From Amorphophallus konjac (Eukaryota; Streptophyta; Magnoliopsida; Alismatales; Araceae), in NCBI GenBank assembly GCA_022559845.1, contig CM040125.1:327615829-327679828 (forward strand): a stretch of DNA of 64,000 nucleotides, read 5' to 3'. Below are positions 56,012 through 64,000 of the stretch, piece by piece; position 1 is the first letter of the stretch; each line of letters opens with the position of its first letter. Made by a program: the position numbers and the translations under genes. Under the pieces are notes generated by a model. The model was not told the origin of the DNA and searched no databases. It saw only the letters and a program-made list of their open reading frames with translations.

Positions 56012-58721
56012 TGTTAGTTAGGTGCGATTGATAAACACAGATCCAGAGGAGGGGTGAATGGATCTTTCAAAGAATTCTACCCAATTTAAAATTCGCAAGA
56101 TATGATAACAACAAAATCAGTGGACAATTGTTCAAACATAAGATATGCAAACTCAATTAAACTCTAGGATATAGATAATCAATTAAATCACGGTCCTAGC
56201 ATGCATCTAGCGGAAGCAGGCAATCAAACAAACCACTGCACAAGGATTTTTAGGTGGTTCGGTCCAAAGACCTACGTCCACCCCTCACTCCCAACCTGAG
56301 TGAGGCTTCCACTAGTAACACTAGCACAGCAGACTCAGTCTGCAACAAATGCTGCCAAACAGCTTGACCAGGGGAACACCCTCCCCTCTTCCTCCCAACC
56401 GGAGGGACACCCCAAGTGACTCCCAGCCACTTGGAAACCAGAGACACACGGTCTCTCTTCCTCCAGACCCGGAGGGAACCCCTGGACTTGCTACCCACAA
56501 GCCCAGAACCGGAGGACCAAACCTCCCTTCCTCCAAACCGGAGGGGAACCTAGAGACCCAAGTCTCTCTTCCTCTGAAACCCAGAGGGAAACACAAGTGA
56601 CACCAAGTCACCTGCAGACTAGAGGTCTCGGACCTCTCTTCCTCCCAACCGGAGGGAAACAGCCAATGACGTCCAGTCAAAGGCAACCAGAGACGCAAGT
56701 CTCTCTTCCTCCACACCGGAGGGAACCCGACCTCACACTAGAGGATCGGAAGAACAGCAAGTGAATAGTTCAAAGGAAAAATAAAAATGCAGCAACAGAA
56801 AGCTGAAAAGATAAAATCAAATGTGGCTCTCGCAGGAGCTGGCTGGCCTGGATTTGATCCACGGTCCAGCAGGAGCTTCTTCTTCTACTTCTCTCTTTCT
56901 CCCAGCACGAACTCTCTTTTCTTCTTCTTCTTCTCACTGCTTCAGCCTTCTCCTTCTTCTCACTTCTTTTCTTCTTCTTCTCTATTCTCTATATCGTGGA
57001 GGCACTCTCTGCTCTTCAGCTTTTCTCGATGGCTCTCTTCATTTCGATCACTCTCAGTCGATGGAAGAGTCTCCATACATATACCAGCAGCAGGCAGCTA
57101 GGGCTTATGCTCTTTTCGATTCCCGCCCAAGCTTCAGTGGTCCACGTGTCAGCATTTCAGCCTCTAGGATCACGTGCAAGTCTTGATGGCCTCATCCATT
57201 AAACCTATCAGATAATCAGTTGAATAACCTGTCAGTTAATCAGTCGAAGACAGTATCAGATGATGTATAGACTTGAAAGTTTAACTGAGTGTACAGACTT
57301 CGTGTGAAGTAAGAGTGTATAGACTTGATTGAGTGAGCATGCAGTGTACATACTTGAAACCCTTCAGCAACCTGAGTGTGTAGACTTAGTGTTAATGTGC
57401 CAGAGAAACCAGTGTACAGACTTCATGCTGTACAGACTTGATGTTGATCAAAAGACCTTTGGACATCAGCCCAAGGCGTCAACGCTTCCATCGTGCAGCG
57501 TCGCCTCAGCTCCTCAAGCGAGATGCTCACGCCCTTGGCAACTGGCCAATGCGTCAACGCATCCTGTGTCAGCGTCGACGCAGTGAACAAGACAGAAAGT
57601 GAAAGACGCACAATTGCGTCTACGCAGTCAGCCAAGTGCGTCAACGCACTAAAAGCACAGAACCCAAAGGCAGTGTACAGACTTGGTAAGTCTGAGCCAA
57701 TGTACATACATCAAGTGAAGACCAGTGTATAGACTTCTCGTGATGCCAACAGATAATGACTGTGCAGACTTGTTAAACCATGCACACTGTAGAGACTCTT
57801 CATGCAACAATGTATGGACTTAGTTTATGTGCAGCTAACAGATGTATAGACTTGCTTTCTGAACGATGCACAAAAGTAGTGTATGGACTTAAAGGTTAAC
57901 ACTCGAATGTATAGAGTTGAAGGCCTAACAATCGAGTGTATAGACTTCAAAGGACAAAGCATCCACAGAACAGACGATGTACAGACTTTGCCAATATGAG
58001 ACACTGTACAGACTTTGTCAAGTGACTGGCTGTACAGACTTCAGAAGATGAAGACTCTGTATCGACTTGAAGACCATGAGCCAATGTATAGACTTGCCTT
58101 AACAATGAATGTGTAGACTTTGAAACAGGAGTCAGGCAAACGGATGTACAGAGTTGGCCAAAGCAGCAATGTATAGACTTTAGAGCAACAAAAGAATAAG
58201 TGTGTACACTGAGGGAGTGTACAGACTTTGACTTGAAGATCGTTCAGGAACAAGCCATAGCAGTGTATAGACTTAAGCGTTCTGAGCATAACAAAAACCA
58301 ATGTACAGACTTCATTCAATGCAAATGAATGTATGGACTTCGTTTCAAGCAACGTAGGTAAAAGAAGAGACACTGTATAGACTTTCACACAAAAAATAGA
58401 CAAAGCAGCATGGCGTCAACCCAGCTGATCCACTGCGTCAACGCAGCAAGTAAACCAGCAACTACTGCGTCAACGCATCCTTGTAGCGTCAACCCAGCTA
58501 GTGAACAGACAGCCAATGCGTCAACCCAATCTCCAACTGCGTCAACGCACTGCATGAGCAATTAGCCACTGCGTTGACCTAATCTAGCCATATTCATGAA
58601 TTAGCTATTCAAGCAAACAATCAGATATTTAAGCAGTCAAACAGTCATCTAAATTAATTAGCACACTTCAGTGTGACTCATGGTGTGTCAGCCATCATCA
58701 AAACCATACAGGGGCACAACA
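56012..58721 (-). repeat. 5' LTR of element B
   Basis: 2710 bp. It contains the same parts as the 3' LTR: hairpin run 56283-56735 (first stem 56283-56290 with 56298-56305), G-boxes at 57143-57148 and 57171-57176, and U3 arrays at about 57264-58580. The TATA box reads TACATATA here instead of TATATATA, which may weaken this promoter copy. Confidence 0.93.
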
Positions 58722-58726
58722 ACTAA
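58722..58726. repeat. Target site duplication ACTAA (right, element B)
   Basis: Matches 48725-48729. Confidence 0.9.
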
Positions 58727-60079
58727 CCCTTTGGCTTATAATGCCTTACAATTGCAAACCCAATTAGCTAAGGATATAAATGTAAATAAAAGGACATAAA
58801 TGTAAAAATAAAATGTTAGTGCCCGGTGTTGATTCCCATCAGTAAATTTCATCTTATCACATCATTTCATTTTAAGCTGGTGGACCGTTAATCCGGCATG
58901 GGTCCAGATATGAATCGACATGGGTATTCTCCGGTGCAAGAGGTTCATGTGTGATCTGACGTTAGGCTCCGCTATCTTGATCCAGCGCAGGCTTTACTGG
59001 CCTGATTCGACGTGGGGCTTTGCATGCCTAATTCCGGTGCGAGAGTGTTGGCTCTCACATGATCCGGCACGGGGTTCGCTGGAGGTGATTCGGCATGGGA
59101 TTTTGAGTGATCCGGCGCACCCCATCGCGATGCAATCCGGTGCTGGCTCAAGGCGACGGGCGTCGATTCAGGAGGGTGTTTTTTTCTTCTAAAGGGACCA
59201 AACCAAGGGTTTCCCCCCCCCCTTTTATCCCGCACCCTTCTTCTTCCTTCTTTAGCCAGTGGGAAGCTCCATCGTCGACCGGTGGCTGCCTCTGCCCCCC
59301 CTTTTCGCGTCTCGAGCATCGTCTTGCCTTTGGTGAGCCCTGGGACCTACCTCACCGCTCTTACGTTCTCCTCTTCCAGCACTGGTGGAGGCCTTTTGGT
59401 CTTAACCTCCCCCCCTTCACCGATGTTCTTCGTGAGGACGGAGTCTCCGTTCTCCACTCTCCATTTTCTTTTCTCTTCTTCGCCCCCTTTACTTTTCATT
59501 TGTTCGACGGGACTTCACCGGCGCCATCGCGGTGGTCCTTTGGGGACTCGGACGGCGTCACGCCATCGCCGTCTTCACCGAGCTCGTGCTCAGGTTCGAT
59601 TCATCATCGCCGTCATTCCTAGGGTGAACCCCGCGAGAAGAGAAGATGGCGCTTGGCAGTTACAGGGGGGCCAAATTGTTGCAAGGGCATTTTAGGAGGG
59701 CGACTCCGGACCAGGGCTTCTGCACCGTTCTAGGGTGACTCCGGAACGACCCAATCATGGTGCCGGATTAGGGCTACTGCGCTGACCCAAAGGGTGTCGA
59801 ATTACATAACGGATGGGGCTTTGTCCTTCTTCTTGGCATCATGGGCATCTCATGTAGTAGGCCAGCCCTCGAGGTTCGATGTCCCCTAGAGAGCCTAGCT
59901 GGCATTTGCCATCGTGCACGCCCAGCCTTTTAGGGGCCATTTCGCTTTATGCGTGGATGAGCACCCGCTGAACCACCACCAGAGCCTCTGGCTAAGGGGA
60001 GGTTCTGTCAAAATTTTCTCAAATCCCATGTATTGATTCTACATCTGATGTATTCATTTTCTTCCCTTTTTTAGGTACA
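58727..60079 (+). repeat. Remainder of target LTR, GATCCGGC array and Tat-like leader
   Basis: 58727-58842 continues the LTR split by element B. From 58880 to 59150 about eleven degenerate TGATCCGGCRCGGG copies recur every 25-30 bases; the same motif occurs at 25655-25845. A C+T-rich leader (59170-59480) and the GGGGAGGTTCTGTCAAAATTTTC form (59995) follow. A likely 3' splice site, CTTCCCTTTTTTAG, ends at 60074, six bases before the ATG of the next gene. Frames in 59107-59695 have no domain. Confidence 0.45.
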
Positions 60080-63000
60080 ATGGCTTCTTCAAGGACTTCT
60101 TCATCTTTTGGCCTTTCGGTCCCTGGTGGTGCCCGAGTTGTAGGGTCAGTTGAAACCCCGACTGTGACATGGGTGAATTACACTGATTTGGACAGCGAAC
60201 ATACTGAAATCGCCAGTTTGGTAGTATCGTCGGACTTAGAAATTGACACAGTGGAGATTGACAGGATTACCATGGTGGGTAATGATTTTGACTTCAGTCG
60301 AGCAGTAGGCTACCGCATTGACCACTCAAAGGATCACCATTTGGTAAAGTTCCTGAAGACCTTCAGTCTTGGAGGCAAGCACGATTACATCATGGCCCAT
60401 CAGCTGGAGTATGCCATTCTGAGAGAAAGGGATAGCTTGACGGAGAGCACCATAAAGGGGGGATCCCATGTATTGTCTAGGCGACTCCTGCAAGTGGGAT
60501 GCCACCTTGGGCGTGGCAGAGTTATCGGCCGAGGATGATATGTTGACGAGAGCCCCCAAGTTCACCCCTGCTTGGTGGGACAATGTCGCAGGTCGGGTGC
60601 ACAGGGAGAAGCCAGGCTTCGACTTATTTTTGGCCCCCTTGAAGTGCGGCTACAGGGAAGAACCTTTTATGCTAAACTGCCTGGCCATTAAATTCAAGTA
60701 TCAGCTAGCAGTAGGCTGGTTTGCAGACATGAGTGCTTCAGATGCCCATTCTTTCAGAGAAGGCGCCATAGAATTTATGGACTATGTGCTACAGCATTAT
60801 GCTCCGATCCTGATCACTGCAGGAATATATCACAGCGTCTATGCTTCTCACTTAATGTATCCCATTTCAAAGGGGCTTTGTTGCAGGATGATCGAGGTTT
60901 TTAAATCCGAGTTTAATGCTTTCTATACTATGGAGGGAGAAACCTCATTGGATTTATGGAGCCTATCTTAGCTTAGTGGCTTGCCTATCGAGGGTGAGCC
61001 TTACAAGGAAGTGTGCCTCCCCGACCTTTTGAAGGATGAGACGGACGAAGAGGGTCGGTACACCCTAGGCTTTTCATACCGGTATCTAATGAAGGTATAT
61101 CCGGAGTTATTTCTATCTTCCCGCGAAGAGCCAGCCGATGCTTCTCCTTCAAAGCTGAAGAAACGGCCTGAGAAGAAGCGGGTGCAGATGAGCCTATGGC
61201 TGAAATATTTCTTTCACGGTGAGACGTGATATGACTACTTCCCTTCTGCTGGAGCTGGCACGGAGAAGTTGAAGAAGAGGGGTAGAAGGAAAGTCGACCT
61301 CCCTGAATCCATGGTTAAGGGTCGGAAGAGTGGGTCTAACCCCTTCAGGAGTCGACGCCTTAATGCACTGTGTTGCCTATCTGGCTTATTGTCTGTGCAC
61401 GTTCACCCTGCCCTATGATGATGGGAGCATCATCTGCCTAGAGGCCATGTACCCAGCCTGTCAAATGGCATGGGGTATTAAGCTGTCCTTGTGCCCACCA
61501 GCTCTTTACCTGATTTACAGGCTGGTTGGGAAGATCAGCCGAAGCCAGGTCCCATGGTGCTTGAGGATAGTGGGTCCACTTCATTTCTTTAATGCTTGGG
61601 CCTGTTCACTCTTTCCAGAGCTCACGCCCAGGACTATTCAGGCACCCTTTCTATTTCCTCGGATGATCGAGTTTGCTAGCGCTCAGCCCGGCTCCAATTC
61701 AGAACAGCTTTATGCCATCAGAGGGTGGTTGACATCAATCCCGATGGACTCCCCCAGGACCATACATTTTTGGCATCTGGCGGTGCATAGCGCCCCTTTA
61801 TTGAACCGCTTTCGAGAGTGTCGAATGGATCAGGTGGAGGAATATGCCCACCCCCTGAGCGGTAAGACAGTCACTCACCCTATTCTTGAGCCCGAGCTAG
61901 TAGCATGGGCTTTGTCCATCCGATCGAGTGTACTAGTCTTTCGGAAAGACGGCAGTCTTTACCTGGAGCCTTATTATCCTTTCCACTTCGGGAGAAAATT
62001 CAGCTATGATCAACACATTCCTCCTTCAACAGCATAATTTCCTTTGTCGAGTTGGGCTCTGACTATAGTGGCCATTATCGAACAAGCTCATGCCTAGTGG
62101 GATTTTTTTCATCGTCGAGATAGCCCTTCTTTCAGGGTTCCTGCTCCAGGGCGATTTCCCAGAATTACACCGGAGTATGTCAAATTGTGGAACGCCCACA
62201 CTTGCTTCTACCAAGCTTGCAAAGCCGAATGCTGGAATGCGGTAGAGAGGAAATTCTTGAGCCAGCAATCGCTCCCGATATTTGACATAGATGAGGATCA
62301 CCTGATGATGTTGAGATCCCGTCGAGTTAAAGATGTGCAAGAATAAATAGCTGCACAGAAATCTGCGAGGAGGCGCAGTCCGAGATCTCTGCCTGTCTTG
62401 CCAGAGGTAGCTGAGGACAAATTCGTGGAGACCCTTCAGGGGCTCTGTAAAATTGGGACTGTTAGACTACAAATTCGTGGAGACCCTTATCGGTAGAGGA
62501 GAGCATTCTTTTGGCGAGTACTTGGCGTCCAGAGGTTGATAAATTCTGGCCTCATAGGACTTTTGTCAGGAAGGTGGACAAAAACCCTGCTTATTATAGC
62601 CAGACCACCTGGTTGTTTATCATGTTGCAAACTCATCGGCTGACTATCGAGAATCAGGAGGAGACGATACTGAATCAACAACTGCACATCTCCTTAAAAT
62701 ATGCCGATGGCTGGGGAATGGACCACTTAGGCCTTTATCATTGCCTATCTTCACAGAATCATCTCGATTTGGCATCTCTTGCCAAACTTTGTGAGAATAT
62801 AGGAGATGTTTTCTGGCTTATAAGGGAGGCTGCCTTTCGAAACCAGAAAGTGTCCCTAAATTATTGGCCCCTCTCCCATTTGTATAATGGGTCGGCAGGT
62901 ATGTAACTTGTGTGTTTTATCTTGTATGCTAATGAGATTTGTTTTTCCAATAGCGGCACAAAGAGGGCTAATTTTCCTTTCTTTTCTTCTTATTTACTTT

Positions 63001-63203
63001 CTGCAGATAGGCCGAGCCCACAGAAATTAAATAGTTATCGATATTTCATGTCAGTAGCAAAGATGCCGGCATATTTTGTTCACCATGCACCCGAGCCGAC
63101 CACGACGCCGTTGCCACCTGGCCCTAAACATAAGCGGGCCAAATCCCCTGTTGCAGCGGCCATCTCCCGGGCTAAGGAGGGTCTTGAAAGTGTGACAAAA
63201 TGA
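60080..63203 (+). pseudogene. Divergent PMD-type protein gene with an intron, decayed
   Basis: It starts at the ATG at 60080, just after a splice acceptor. An unrecognised N-terminal region (to about 60450) is followed after a frameshift by a conserved-looking segment (FTPAWWDNVAG, GFDLFLAPLKCGYREEPFML). The PMD-like part lies at 61330-62037: ALYLIYRLVGKISRSQVP, LHFFNAWACSLFPEL, and FHFGRKFSYDQHIP near its end. Further pieces lie at 62040-62345 and 62511-62898. An intron with GTATGT donor and TTTCTGCAG acceptor (62899-63006) joins in phase to a basic C-terminus (PPGPKHKRAKSP) ending at 63203. Stops at 60969, 61227, 62035 and 62095 and two frameshifts inactivate it. Sequences around it are of the Tat-like repeat family, so capture by a gypsy element is likely. 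Confidence 0.6.
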
Positions 63204-64000
63204 GGACGGACAGATGTCGATCGGCTGTGGCCTACTGTGGACGCGGGATTTTTATTTATATTTATTTATTTATTTATTTTATTTTTATTGGATTGATTTA
63301 TCATTTATTGATTTATTTATTTATTGGTTCATTGGCGTGCCAGTCACATGTGTGATGATCTTATTGTGCGCTCGATCTGACATGGTCAGTCGATTGTGAA
63401 GTCCGAGTCGGGACCTGGAGTCCGTCATACCATAAACGCTATGACGTTAATTACGCCCTTCCAAGGAAGGACAACCCTTGATTAAATGCTAAAATAGGAG
63501 GCCTCGTAAGGTGAACAGATGTTCACATGCTTAATTTTAAACTTCCTACCAGGGCCAGGGAGGCGGGTAAGATAATAACATCAACCACAGAAACAGACTA
63601 GATCATGTGATTGGCGGTTCAAAGCAGTTATACTTGGTGGGAACGAGGAGATAGAAGATGTCCACCACGGAAAGGCAGAGCCATGACCATGATATAGGTT
63701 TAAAGCTTCGATCGGTATTTCGACAGCCTTTCCTCTTAATCTGGGTTACGCCCAGAGAGAAATAGGCTATCACCCACGGAATGTCGGGATGAAAGCCGAG
63801 AGAAAGAGAGAGGTCAAACCTCCCGACCTATATATATCAGCCATGGGGCAATATTTGATATTCCCTTAGGGAAGCCGGCGGAACTCATGCAGTGGCAGAA
63901 CCCTCCCGAGCAAAAGGGGTTACTCATAAATCCGATGCGGGACGGTGGAACATAAGGGAGCCTGACCCCCTTTAAATTTATCCCCGGGACATATATGGTG
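63204..64000 (-). repeat. Gypsy-type LTR-like sequence with block X copy 4 (63334-63484, inverted)
   Basis: After a T-rich stretch with TTTATTTA repeats (63250-63330), the inverted block X core (GGCGTGCCAGTCACATGTGTGATG, GACGTTAATTACGCCC, ACCCTTGATTA) is the closest relative of copy 1 at 9503. The inverted TTTCGACAGCCTTTCC form lies near 63720. No gene is seen to the window end. Confidence 0.6.

Larger units (their letters stand above)
48730..58721 (-). mobile_element. Sirevirus-like gag-only LTR retrotransposon B, complete insertion
   Basis: 9992 bp with LTRs of 2712 and 2710 bp (TGTTAGTTAGG...GGCACAACA), initiator tRNA-Met PBS, polypurine tracts and ACTAA duplications. Read on the minus strand, the upper LTR is 5'. 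The interior codes only for a long Gag; about 2.1 kb between gag and the 3' LTR show no protease, integrase, reverse transcriptase or RNase H. The two LTRs differ at about 50 positions (about 1.8%, hand count), mostly transitions, so this is the youngest dated insertion here. LTR and Gag are related to element A but belong to a separate family. Confidence 0.92.

Noticed and set aside
59107..59695. Two overlapping frames of 137-171 codons
   Set aside because: C+T-rich leader sequence before the PMD gene; no domain and no conserved start.
1..64000. Host protein-coding gene, tRNA or rRNA gene
   Set aside because: Apart from the broken UAH fragment and the PMD genes, no host-type coding exon was recognised, and tRNA-like matches are only the retroelement primer sites.

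Overview
This is nuclear DNA of a seed plant, most likely an angiosperm with a large, repeat-rich genome. Nearly all of it is LTR retrotransposon sequence in nested and facing orientations. The signs are tRNA-type primer sites next to long terminal repeats, plant Ty1-copia and Ty3-gypsy proteins, plant mobile domain (PMD) proteins with spliceosomal introns, and a plant ureidoglycolate hydrolase fragment. I see no intact host gene, tRNA or rRNA gene, or bacterial feature. Species cannot be named from the sequence.

Layout. 1-7739: minus-strand gag-only Ty1-copia element A (Sirevirus-like; PBS, repeated polypurine tracts, LTRs about 2.6 kb), cut by the window edge. 7740-11963: noncoding gypsy-type LTR and leader sequence, including a minus-strand LTR-like unit with a TATA box and a GGTC/GACC hairpin array. 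11964-15831: remnant of a Tat-type gypsy element, with a broken gag, an array of about 40 CATCGGC...GCCGAT hairpins, and a polypurine tract. 15832-18630: LTR-like sequence with three TTTAACCGGTGGC arrays around an intron-free, broken UAH fragment. 18690-26125: related noncoding blocks, first forward and then reverse, split by solo LTR C (20841-22249). 26126-37661: complete Athila-lineage gypsy element with 1.8 kb LTRs and ATAAG target duplications, but a decayed gag-pol. 37662-41834: more Tat-like noncoding DNA and a truncated minus-strand Athila-like copy. 41835-47003: two copies of a minus-strand PMD gene, one with seven predicted exons and one internally deleted, plus an orphan reading frame. 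48730-58721: gag-only Sirevirus-like element B, complete with ACTAA target duplications, inserted into an older LTR. 58727-64000: Tat-like noncoding DNA around a second, divergent, decayed PMD gene with a clear intron.

The elements are non-autonomous or broken. A and B keep the cis-acting parts (promoter, PBS, polypurine tracts) and a Gag but no pol, so they would need reverse transcriptase and integrase from another element. LTR-pair divergence counted by hand is about 4% for the Athila element, 3% for A and 1.8% for B, so B is the youngest of the three.

The most striking signal is structural. The LTRs of A, B and solo LTR C share a conserved box followed by a run of short hairpins whose arms change together between units and between families. 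This run lies in the predicted transcribed leader, between TATA box and primer site. More broadly, most element families here carry their own iterated short, CpG-containing inverted repeat.
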